From the NCBI GenBank assembly GCA_910592005.1, contig CAJVPP010003821.1:1-10658 (forward strand): a DNA stretch of 10,658 nt, read 5' to 3'. The notes below the pieces were generated by a model. It was not told where the DNA came from, did not search any database, and was given only the letters and a program-made list of their open reading frames with translations. Both the position numbers and the translations under genes were made by a program. Source of the DNA: Funneliformis mosseae. Lineage: Eukaryota > Glomeromycota > Glomeromycetes > Glomerales > Glomeraceae. Below, piece by piece: positions 1 to 7,424 of the stretch (position 1 is its first letter; every line of letters begins with the position of its first letter).

Positions 1-20
1 TTACAGATACCAAGCCAACA
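1..20 (+). repeat. 20-bp direct repeat, copy 1
   Basis: The sequence TTACAGATACCAAGCCAACA is identical to 4039-4058. The match stops at base 21; its left limit is unknown because the window starts here. It is not low-complexity sequence, so chance is unlikely. Confidence 0.85.
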
Positions 21-71
21 AAAGTGGTGATTCCTGCCAGGACTTCTAGCTTTTTAGTGGATGAATTTTGA
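1..71 (+). CDS. possible C-terminal exon end, cut by window edge
   Basis: From base 3 the frame reads TDTKPTKVVIPARTSSFLVD and then EF before a TGA at 69-71. The stretch uses codons such as ACC, GCC, AGG and AGC and is clearly richer in G+C than the sequence that follows, which is why it looks like coding sequence. The bases TTACAG at 1-6 resemble a fungal 3' splice site, so the coding part could begin at 7 in another phase. I do not recognise the peptide. With only about 22 codons and no upstream sequence, this could equally be chance or part of a mobile element. The first 20 bases are repeated at 4039-4058, where the frame meets a stop two codons after the repeat ends. Confidence 0.22.
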   Translation, partial: TDTKPTKVVIPARTSSFLVDEF

Positions 72-371
72 TCTCTACCTCACACTACAACGAAATTATA
101 TTCAACAACACTCTAAAAACAAAAGTTTGAGTTAAAAAGAGAAATTAAAAAATAGAATTAATTTTATACATAACAGACTGCTAACAGATTTAGCAAAGTA
201 TATAAAATTTGAAGAAATTGAGCAACAAACTGCTCTTTCTAAGTAAAAATAAATTTCTAAAATATCTAATTCCAAAAATATTTCTCTGAGCAAATCAAGA
301 CAATTCTACAAGGTGATTCACTGAATTAAAATGCAAATTTGAAAATTAAATCATATGATATATTATGTGAT

Positions 372-779
372 ATGGCATCATTTGATGAAATATCTAAAAA
401 AGAAAATACAAATGAAATTTTGAGTAAAGTAAATCCTATAATTGAATTAGAATTTAATCCTTGGATAGATCATGTAAGAGAAGAAGAATCTTCAAATGAA
501 TTAGAAAAAAAGAATAACCTAGCACCATCTTCTATTGAAACTTTTCTAAATGATAAAAGTCAAAAATTAGTTAAAGTAATGAAAGAATTTGAAACATTAA
601 GAAAAATGTTAGTATTTAATTACTTACAACTATATCAACTAACAGATGATTCTGAATATTTAAGAGTAACACCTTCTAATGAATATAAAGCACCTAAAAA
701 AGTAAAATATCAATGGAAAAATAAAAGAAAAAAGAATTTAAATTCTAAATCAAATCATATGATTGTATTATGTCACTAA
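372..779 (+). CDS. hypothetical protein, 135 aa
   Basis: This is the only ATG-initiated frame of more than 100 codons that looks gene-like. The frame is open from 330, but 372 is its first ATG, since the codon at 339 is TTG and is not a plausible eukaryotic start. The protein is acidic in its first half (an EEESSNELE stretch near residues 37-45) and has a probable helix over about residues 55-90 (IETFLNDKSQKLVKVMKEFE and onward). It ends in a Lys/Arg-rich tail with KNKRKK near residues 116-121 that could be a nuclear localisation signal. There is no signal peptide or membrane segment. I recognise no family or catalytic motif. The absence of stops over 136 codons in such A+T-rich DNA is suggestive but not proof; it may be one exon of a larger gene or a remnant of a mobile element. 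AATAAA occurs at 791-796 and 801-806, but this hexamer means little in this composition. Confidence 0.38.
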   Translation: MASFDEISKKENTNEILSKVNPIIELEFNPWIDHVREEESSNELEKKNNLAPSSIETFLNDKSQKLVKVMKEFETLRKMLVFNYLQLYQLTDDSEYLRVTPSNEYKAPKKVKYQWKNKRKKNLNSKSNHMIVLCH

Positions 780-1621
780 TTTTTAAATATAATAAATTAA
801 AATAAAAGTCTCTAATGTGAATTCTCATGATCTATTAATCAGAATTTCATAAAATTAATATCAACATATTTGTCAAGTTGAGAGCATTATAATGATATAT
901 ATTTTATCTTAAACGGATTACTAGATGCTAAAATAATTAAAATTGAAGAAATGTTATTTTATTATTATTATTGGATTATTAATTAATAAACAATATTTTA
1001 GTTTTAAGTATTATAGGAAAAGTTACCACTAAGCCTAAGTAAAGTGAGAGTTTTGGGTTTTTTACTTATCCTGTAAAAAAATAAGAAAAATTATAAAAAA
1101 AAAGGATTTAAATAGCAAATGATTATGAATACCAAATACTGGTAAGAAGAAAAATGCCTTAAGGTTTTAAAGTTATAGGAGTAGAATCTTTATGCTAAAT
1201 AATTGGAAAAAGGTTTATCATGTAGCCTGTAAATAATGTGAAAATATTAGAATACCTTGAAAGATAAGATATTCTGCTAAAGGATTCTAAAAAGAAATAG
1301 ATTATAATTTTTATAGATTTATTAACAATTTTGAATTTTAGAAATTTTATTTAAAAAAAAGATTTTTAAGCACGTGAAATGATAATATTTGACAAATTAT
1401 AGTAAGAATATAAAGAAAAATTTTATTGAATTAATAATGATCATGTGGTATCAGAAAAGATTATAAGAGTAAAAGTAAAAGTGTTAACAATATGATTGGC
1501 AATTCTTAAAATAATATTAGAAAAAGCAAAAATGTAACAATGTGCAAGAATTTTATTAAATAACAGAAAAATATTAAGATACATCAAGTAGAAAGAGAAT
1601 AAAAGAAAAAAGAAAAATAAT
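780..1621. other. no gene seen; possible decayed frame at 1120-1610
   Basis: The stretch is A-rich on the plus strand and has no open frame of note. Between about 1120 and 1610 one plus frame has a coding-like hydrophobic pattern, for example FKVIGVESL, PVNNVKILEYLE and IIIFIDLLTILNFRNFI. It also has about 13 stops, mostly TAA/TAG. That density is only slightly below what an A-rich sequence would give by chance, so I do not call it a gene. I see no RNA gene or promoter here. Confidence 0.3.
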
Positions 1622-1663
1622 CTATTTTAATAAATTTTCTGCATGAAGCTGATCGAGTACATG

Positions 1664-1671
1664 GTTATAAT
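1664..1671 (+). repeat. target site duplication, left of MITE 1
   Basis: GTTATAAT is identical to 1825-1832 and abuts the TAAAGATA terminus exactly. An 8-bp duplication is the size made by hAT-type (and P-type) transposases. Confidence 0.8.
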
Positions 1672-1824
1672 TAAAGATAGCACTGCAACTAGTTGCAACC
1701 AGTGATAAATAAACATCACAGAGTTGCAATTAGTTGCAACATTAATAAAAATTGAGTTGCAACTAGTTGCAACTGGTAATAAATAAGCATCACATAGTTG
1801 TAACTAGTTGCAGTAATATCTTTA
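1672..1824. mobile_element. 153-bp MITE, copy 1 (8-bp TSD, hAT-like)
   Basis: The element starts TAAAGATAGC and ends with TATCTTTA. Its ends are inverted repeats matching at 25 of the first 28 positions, and two of the three mismatches are C/T or G/A. The palindrome GCAACTAGTTGC, or a one-base variant, occurs four times (1685-1696, 1726-1737, 1759-1770, 1800-1811) at spacings of 41, 33 and 41 bp. Each half is therefore close to a direct copy of the other as well as being inverted at the ends. The element has no coding capacity, so it would need a transposase elsewhere. The 8-bp duplication suggests hAT; the TAAAGATAGC terminus is not the usual CAGGG-type hAT end, so the superfamily is uncertain. 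It sits inside the decayed minus-strand gene at 1622-2370. Confidence 0.8.
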
Positions 1825-1832
1825 GTTATAAT
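1825..1832 (+). repeat. target site duplication, right of MITE 1
   Basis: GTTATAAT is the second copy of the 8-bp duplication at 1664-1671. Confidence 0.8.
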
Positions 1833-2370
1833 CACTATTAAATTGTTTGACTGATTAACTTAATGTTCGAATTCTTTTATAATCTTGCTAATAACCATTC
1901 TTTTGAAGAAAATGTAATTCTTCCTTATATCAATTATATGTTTTTTTAAGATGATTAAATCTATTATCTTGATGACGTAAATGAGAAAAAAGATCAGTTA
2001 GTTTTGTTTTTAAAAAATCATATTTTGCAGAAAGTTCAGAAATTTGAGAAAATAAAATGAAAAGTTATTCTTTTAAGCCCAAATTTTCTCGATATAATTC
2101 CAAATTTTCTTGATGAAAATAAGTTTCTTCTTAAACTTCTTGATAAGAACCTGTAGTCTGAACAGAGAAAAGATGCACTTTAAAATTGTGAAGTTGAGCA
2201 TCTTCGACTAGCGAGTACCAGTTTGCTGAAAGGTTAGCTTAATAAATCCAATGATATTCCAAAAGGCTATTTATAGATACAATATAATAGAGGCTATAAT
2301 AACCAGTTCTAAGTAAGTAAAACTCACATTTTGAGAATTTACAGTATAGTAAAGGAAAAAAAGCAAAAGT

Positions 2371-2378
2371 GTTAATAT
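2371..2378 (+). repeat. target site duplication, left of MITE 2
   Basis: GTTAATAT is identical to 2512-2519 and different from the duplication around copy 1, so the two insertions were independent events. Confidence 0.78.
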
Positions 2379-2511
2379 TAAAGATAGCGTTGCAATATTG
2401 TGACACTTATTTATCACTTGTTACAACTTAAATTTTAATAATATTGCAATTCATTGCAATATTGTAGTGCTTATTTGTCACCTGTTGCAACTAATTGAGA
2501 TGCTATCTTTA
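2379..2511. mobile_element. 133-bp MITE, copy 2 of the same family
   Basis: The ends TAAAGATAGC and GCTATCTTTA are a perfect 10-bp inverted repeat. Beyond that the arms are imperfect but recognisably related to copy 1: TTGCAA units, the ACAGGTGACAAATAAGCA motif on the right arm (minus strand), and a ...TTATTTATCAC... motif on the left. It is 20 bp shorter and more diverged than copy 1. Its palindromic units have mostly drifted to ATTGCAAT or TTGCAATATTG forms, consistent with C to T and G to A change. It is non-coding. Confidence 0.75.
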
Positions 2512-2519
2512 GTTAATAT
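2512..2519 (+). repeat. target site duplication, right of MITE 2
   Basis: GTTAATAT is the second copy of the 8-bp duplication at 2371-2378. Confidence 0.78.
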
Positions 2520-3006
2520 ATGTGCTGCAGTTATATTAAATGAGGTTGAATAACTGTTACAGTTTTCAGACATTGAATGAGATGCATATATCAATCGATT
2601 AGAACAAGTCCCATATGAGATACATTCCATTTTATAGCCGTTGTATCTGATCTATTCTTAAGTATACCCATCTCACCTTGAAAAACTCTTTTACTAAAAT
2701 AATTTTTTTGATAAGTTAAATCTCTATGATGAGTGGTAGAAGACTTTTTCTTTTTGTTTATTCGAACTATAATAAAGTTAAAATATTCTAAAAAGTTTAA
2801 AAATTTGCAATAATTTTGGAAAATAAAAAATTTGTAAAAAATTTGTGAAATTTTTGAACAAATATTTATAATCAAAAGAAATAGTTATAAAAAATTCTCA
2901 AGATCATGAAAATTATTTTCTTGTAGAAAAATAAACAAAAATCTATTAGATCGCATTAGATGATGATCATTACATGAAAATCTATAAAACAAAAATCTGT
3001 TTAAAA
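2520..3006. other. no supported gene
   Basis: A minus-strand open frame runs from 2875 to 2591 (94 codons), but its first codon is TTG, its first two-thirds is Phe/Ile/Asn/Lys-rich in the way A+T-rich noise translates, and no motif is recognisable. The last third (2591-2700) is less biased and could be a remnant of the decayed gene downstream, but the frames do not join cleanly. I see nothing else in this interval. Confidence 0.3.
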
Positions 3007-3628
3007 TTAGCGTAGTTGATCAACATTACCAAATTATATAATCACGCAATATTTGCATAATACCTTTTTGATTAACATTTCTTTATTTAGTACAAAATTC
3101 AGAAAATTTTAGTAAACTGCATAATTTTAAGAGTTTAATAAAATGCATACAAAATAAGTAAGGAATATGGAGGTATTAATTTTCTTAAAAAGGAATTACT
3201 TGTAATATTTATAAAGATTATATATTAAAAAAAAATATAATTTTAGATTTGTATTCAGTAATTTTCTCGTAGCAGATTACTTAAATATTAGATTTTAATG
3301 AATTTTCTTGATATAGAAAAAAATTAAGTATATCAAATATGAAGATCATATTATTCAACTTCTAATATCATTGATTTAGTCTGAAGACTAAAAATTTTAA
3401 AAGAGGACATATTACCAAATACTATAGTTCTATCTCAATACGTATTTATTACCTTTATGAAATGCTAGGCATAGATCAAATTCAATGAGCAAAACATATA
3501 TCATTAAAGAATCTTTATCAACTTCTAAGTTATGTATACTAGTCTCTAGTAAACAAAGCTATAAATATTTAGGCAAAAGCTTAAATTTAGAAGGAGAGAA
3601 TTGAAGCTGTGATCTGTAACTACGCTAA
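3007..3628. repeat. 11-bp inverted repeat pair, 622 bp end to end
   Basis: TTAGCGTAGTT at 3007-3017 recurs in reverse complement at 3618-3628. The match includes a CG dinucleotide, which is rare here, so it is unlikely to be chance. No convincing target duplication flanks the pair. The left copy overlaps the palindrome GTTGATCAAC (3016-3025). The interior holds no gene. It could be a worn non-autonomous DNA transposon. Confidence 0.35.
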
Positions 3629-3649
3629 AAATAAGTCATGTAATATAAA

Positions 3650-3704
3650 TGATCAATATAATTAACGAAGTAAACAAAGTTGCTAAAGTTGTCAATATTG
3701 ATCA
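3650..3704. repeat. inverted repeat TGATCAATAT / ATATTGATCA
   Basis: Perfect 10-bp arms (3650-3659 and 3695-3704) are separated by 35 bases. An extended form of the right arm, AATATTGATCAAG (3694-3706), is inverted again at 4074-4086, just past the 20-bp repeat copy. Confidence 0.55.
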
Positions 3705-3717
3705 AGTAAACATATTA

Positions 3718-3850
3718 GATAAATAAATTATATTTATTATATTTATTAATTATATCTTATTTGTTATATATATTATATTTATCATAGTTATTTTATTTAT
3801 TCTTTTTATTATATTTGTTATAGTTGATTTTATATTATTTCATTTTATAT
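3718..3850. repeat. degenerate TTATATTTAT-type low-complexity tract
   Basis: About 130 bases are built almost only of A and T in irregular TTAT/TATATT units with occasional C or G. The unit is too diverged to give a period with confidence. Confidence 0.6.
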
Positions 3851-3867
3851 AAATATCTTGTATTTTC

Positions 3868-3892
3868 TCTTGAGTTAAAAAATAACTCAAGA
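3868..3892. repeat. perfect 10-bp hairpin, 5-base loop
   Basis: TCTTGAGTTA (3868-3877) pairs with TAACTCAAGA (3883-3892) around an AAAAA loop. A short hairpin of this kind occurs near Helitron 3' ends, but no CTRR terminus follows at the expected distance, so its role is unknown. Confidence 0.5.
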
Positions 3893-3998
3893 TAGGATTT
3901 TAGAATAAACTAATAATTCAATAAAGGAATCGTTAAATTTATTTACTATTGCATTTTATTATATCTTCATATAGGCATAATTGTGATATTATCTTGTA

Positions 3999-4022
3999 TT
4001 TAATTCGACAGATTGAATTAAA
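3999..4022. repeat. 8-bp hairpin TTTAATTC / GAATTAAA
   Basis: The arms at 3999-4006 and 4015-4022 enclose an 8-base loop. It lies 17 bases before the second copy of the 20-bp repeat. It is a weak structure in A+T-rich DNA. Confidence 0.3.
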
Positions 4023-4038
4023 AGTTTATCATTTAAGT

Positions 4039-4058
4039 TTACAGATACCAAGCCAACA
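4039..4058 (+). repeat. 20-bp direct repeat, copy 2
   Basis: This copy is identical to 1-20, with 4,038 bp between the two starts. The preceding base differs in context (AAGT before TTACAG), and after 4058 the copies diverge at once. It marks the left edge of the extreme A+T-rich block. Confidence 0.85.
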
Positions 4059-4096
4059 ATATAAAATTATTTTCTTGATCAATATTTATAATCTAA

Positions 4097-4137
4097 TTTT
4101 TTTTTTTTTGAAAATCACAGTTTCTTAAAAAAAAAAA
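4097..4137. repeat. T13 and A11 runs facing each other
   Basis: T13 at 4097-4109 and A11 at 4127-4137 are separated by 17 bases and could fold back on each other. Runs of this size are also sites of replication slippage and assembly error. Confidence 0.6.
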
Positions 4138-4388
4138 GAAAATAAAAGATAAAATTACAAAGCCAATGATCTAATAAAATAAATTTTAAGTTAAAAATAT
4201 ATAACTTGGTAATTTATTTAGCATTTTGCATTTAAGCATATTTTAGTCAAATAATAATAAAAGCAATAATTATAAGAATAAAGGTAATGGTATTTTGATT
4301 GCTTATTTTATCAATCTATATATCTTTTGTATTAACTTTAAAATGTTAATTTAAAACTGTATTAAGCGATAGAAAAAATTTTAAAAAT

Positions 4389-4499
4389 GATATAATAGCT
4401 CAGTTTGAAAGAATTAGAGCATTGATTTAAGTTACATTACTCTATAGTTTAAATATTTCAAAATTGATTGATCTTTAGAGGATTACTTTTTTTTTTTTT
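4389..4499 (+). pseudogene. tRNA-like remnant or tRNA-derived SINE head with T13
   Basis: TAGCTCAGTTTG at 4396-4407 is a good RNA polymerase III A box and lies where tRNA positions 8-19 would be. GCTC (4398-4401) and GAGC (4417-4420) form a D stem, though the loop of 15 bases is longer than normal. An eroded B box, AGTTTAAATAT (4446-4456; consensus GGTTCGANTCC), follows 50 bases after the A box start. The anticodon, T and acceptor stems do not pair, so this is not a working tRNA. A T13 run at 4487-4499 would act as a polymerase III terminator. The likeliest reading is a tRNA pseudogene or the head of a tRNA-derived SINE that has lost G and C. Confidence 0.35.
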
Positions 4500-5070
4500 A
4501 ATTTGCTTTAAAATAAGTTTTTTCAAGAACTTCTTACAAGTAAAAATAAATATATAAAACAAAAACACTTAGATGATAAAGTATATTTTTCAATTAGATT
4601 TTATGTAAAATACAAAAAATTGATTTTTAAATTATAAAAACTTTATAGTGAAAAGCTATCTTTGAATTTAAATACAATTTAAAGGTAAATAATTTATCAT
4701 TTTCTTTTGAATGATATTATTTTAGTTAAATAAACAATACTAATAAAAAAACTAAAAATATATAAAAATTTAAGAAATATTTAATAATAAGAAAATATGA
4801 ATAGCAAATATATTTTTACTAATTTAAAATTAATATATTATAGAAAGAATAAAATAAAGTTCTTGTTACTTTAAAATATATCTATATAGAGAAAAAGAAA
4901 ATAATAATTTAATAAAAGAATTCTATATATATTATATTATAGATAATAGTGAAATTAAAATATATTTTAAAATTACTTTTTAAGTAAATTAATTTTTATT
5001 ATTATATATTATTATAATTATTATATAAAAAAATTTGATATAAAATATTAATAAAAGATTTAAATATATT

Positions 5071-5789
5071 ATATAATCAATTCTTTATAAATGCATTCCT
5101 TTAGAACTGAAAAAATCTACATTTATAAAAGATATACATTTAAAGAAAATATAGAATTTATATTAGAAAAGCATAAAATATTATTTATTATTCAAACAAA
5201 TTTTTCTATTTCTTATTTAATCAAATAATATAATCTATGATAAAAAGATTAAAATTATTTATTTCTCATTAATAGATTTAATCTGATATATATTTATATT
5301 TTATAAATTTTTTTATAATTAAAAATAAAATTTTACACTTAATATTCATCATCAAATTTAGTGAATTAATAAACTAATATTATAATCATACAAATTTTAA
5401 GAAAATAAATTTTATATATAAACTTAATAACAAATTTCTACAAATTATAATTTTATTTAATTACATAAAATACAGCAATAAAAGTCACAGGAATTTTCTG
5501 AAAAAAAAATGGTTTAAGAATAAATACAAATATTTATTTTTATATAAAATAATATAAATTTAGTTTAGATTTATTTATATATTAAATTAACTTAATAATC
5601 TATATATTAATTTATTAAAAAATATAAAAAATAATAATTAAATTATATAAATTATGTTAATAGATTTAGATAGAATTCTATATAGATAGATTAAAAAAAT
5701 TCATTACATATGTAAATAGAAAGGATGCATTTCTCTAATATAAATAGTATATATTTATAGATAATGCATTTATAAAAAATTGATCATAT
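5071..5789. mobile_element. candidate 0.7-kb element with 27-bp inverted ends
   Basis: Bases 5071-5097 and 5763-5789 are inverted repeats identical at 25 of 27 positions, both differences being transitions (A/G and C/T). They include the mixed-composition core TTTATAAATGCATT, perfect over 14 bp. A second, partial copy of the same motif lies just inside the right end (5720-5732, AAAGGATGCATTT). No clear target duplication is visible and the interior is non-coding. It could be an old non-autonomous DNA transposon or an inverted duplication. Confidence 0.4.
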
Positions 5790-7020
5790 TAATATTAAAT
5801 TAATATTCTATTTATTAAAATATATAAAATCCTATAATAGAATTTTATTTTAGTAAAATTTTTTAATTAATAAAAAAGAAAAGGTATTTTAAAATTAAAA
5901 ATAACTTTTAAAATAGAAACCTTAAGCTAGTATATTATATTTTATATTAAAAATTATTTATAATTAGAAAACAAAATCTATTAAAATATCTAAAATGTTA
6001 ATTGTAATGTAACATAACACAAATCAAAATGTATCACAGAAAATAATAAATAATATAAAGTTTCAAAAGTAGTTAAATAACTAACAGTAATATATAATCT
6101 GATCTTTTTTTTTTACAAATATAATTACAAAAAAATTTTGAAAGTAAACTTTAAATAAAAAAAAAAAATAATATTAAAAAACTTATTACAATTAAAATAA
6201 TATTTCAATATAATAATTAATATTGCAATAAAATAAAGCTTAGTACAATAAAAATAAAAAGTAATCAAACTTTAAAATATGATAATATATATATAGTATA
6301 ACATTTAATAAATTATAGTTTATTTATACAGTATATAGCAAATTTACTTATATCGAATTTTTTTTGATACAATAAAGATTTTTTTTAAAGATGTGAAAAG
6401 TTAAAAATAAATTATTTTAACTATAAAAGATAATTTAACATTTATCTTTTTTTTAAATATAGTAAATATATATAAATTTAAAAAATAGGTTTTCACATTT
6501 CACGTTTGTATTTGTATATTATTTTTTATTTTACTTTTTTATTATTTTTTTTTTAAAAAAATACTAAGTATTCTATTTTACTTTTTCTATTAAATAATTT
6601 TTTTTAAAATACTAAAAATAAAGCCAACTTCACTTTTACCTAAGATCTTTAGAAAATATAAATTCTTTATTATAGTAAAAAAAATTTGTATAAAAAAATT
6701 ATCTTCACTTTTTTTAAAAAACTAGGAAATGGAAACCATTATAAGTTTAGAGTAAAATTTTATATATGTATTTAAGAATTTTACAATTGGTAAAAAAAAA
6801 TAAAAAATATTTATTAATTATAAGGTATATACTATTTAATCAGCTAATTAGATAATTATGACCATTTTGATTCTTAATAAATATTAATAATTAATTGTAT
6901 TATATATTTTATTTGTAATAATAAAATTGTAAAAATAATTGTAATAATTGTAATAATAAAAAAAAATTATAAAATTGTAAAATTATTTTATGATTAATAT
7001 ATTGTAATAATATAATAATA

Positions 7021-7129
7021 CACAGTAGTTATTACAAGCCACATAAGCTATAATCATGAAAATGCTAATTTTTTTACAAAATCTTTTGACGCGTCTATTA
7101 AAGAGAGAATGAGATGCCTGAATAGTATA
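7021..7129. other. upstream flank of the Helitron remnant
   Basis: This is a transition zone from the A+T-rich block into more balanced sequence. It contains GACGCGTC (7088-7095), a perfect palindrome with two CG dinucleotides in an otherwise CG-poor region, and an ATG at 7109-7111 whose frame stops after a few dozen codons. No Helitron 5' terminus can be identified. Confidence 0.3.
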
Positions 7130-7424
7130 AGGCATATATTGCTAAGCAATGTGAAAAAACCGCCAGAAAAAATGAAGAAAATTGCTGAATAATGTAACAT
7201 ATATTATGCACATGACTGTGAGTGTAAAAAGCTAAAGTTAGCTTCAAAAACTAACCAGTAACGTAAAAGATGCTTAACAGATAACCGTTTATGCAAATAA
7301 GCTATTTGAGAAAATCGCAACAGGATCATGCTGAATTATCACAGCAAATTCAAACAATAGAACTGCAATAAGATCGAATTATGAATTTGAATCAAAAGAC
7401 CAGAATAATAAAAATACATATGAG

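Larger units (their letters stand above)
1622..2370 (-). pseudogene. decayed coiled-coil protein gene, split by a MITE
   Basis: On the minus strand, from 2370 down to 1825, one frame stays coherent for about 180 codons with six stops (TAA four times, TGA and TAG once each). It begins LYCKFSKCEFYLLRTGYYSL and passes through SANWYSLVEDAQLHNFKVHL. It then becomes a Glu/Gln/Leu/Lys-rich region with coiled-coil spacing (ENLELYRENLGLKE, QISELSAKYDFLKTKLTDL, HLRHQDNRFNHLKKTYN). Removing the MITE at 1672-1824 with one copy of its 8-bp target duplication lets the same frame continue as DYNHVLDQLHAENLLK to a TAG at 1622-1624. Stops fall where Gln or Trp would suit the pattern (EV*EET, KE*LF, YN*YKEE, GY*QDY). 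I do not recognise the family. The 5' end is not found: the frame degrades near the second MITE. Alternative: a compositional accident, though continuity across the insertion argues against it. Confidence 0.5.
4059..7020. other. extremely A+T-rich gene-free block (about 3 kb)
   Basis: Almost every line is near nine-tenths A+T, and I count only about three CG dinucleotides, near 4367, 6354 and 6504. No frame of useful length exists on either strand, and no rRNA or intact tRNA is recognisable. It does contain homopolymer runs, a tRNA-like remnant (4389-4499) and an inverted-repeat pair (5071-5789), described separately. The block ends near 7020, where the decayed Helitron gene region begins and A+T falls. 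It could be an old repeat nest eroded by G:C to A:T mutation, or a structural A+T-rich region. Confidence 0.7.

Noticed and set aside
339..371. TTG start for the 339-779 frame
   Set aside because: Non-ATG starts of this kind are not expected in a eukaryote; the first ATG in the frame is at 372.
1685..1811. CRISPR-like array from the four regularly spaced palindromes
   Set aside because: The spacers are themselves near-copies, the set is symmetric, and it lies inside inverted termini with an 8-bp target duplication: it is MITE structure.
2591..2875. 94-codon minus-strand open frame
   Set aside because: It begins at TTG, is mostly Phe/Ile/Asn/Lys as A+T-rich noise gives, and shows no motif; reported only as an unsupported stretch.
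3868..3902. Helitron 3' terminus (hairpin plus CTRR)
   Set aside because: The hairpin is good, but no CTRR follows within the usual dozen bases, and the Helitron gene remnant lies over 3 kb away running in the other direction from this end.
1..4058. 20-bp repeat as a target site duplication of a 4-kb transposon
   Set aside because: 20 bp is too long for the common transposases, and the sequences just inside the copies show no inverted or conserved termini.
4389..4462. Functional tRNA gene
   Set aside because: Anticodon, T and acceptor stems do not pair and the D loop is too long; kept only as a remnant.
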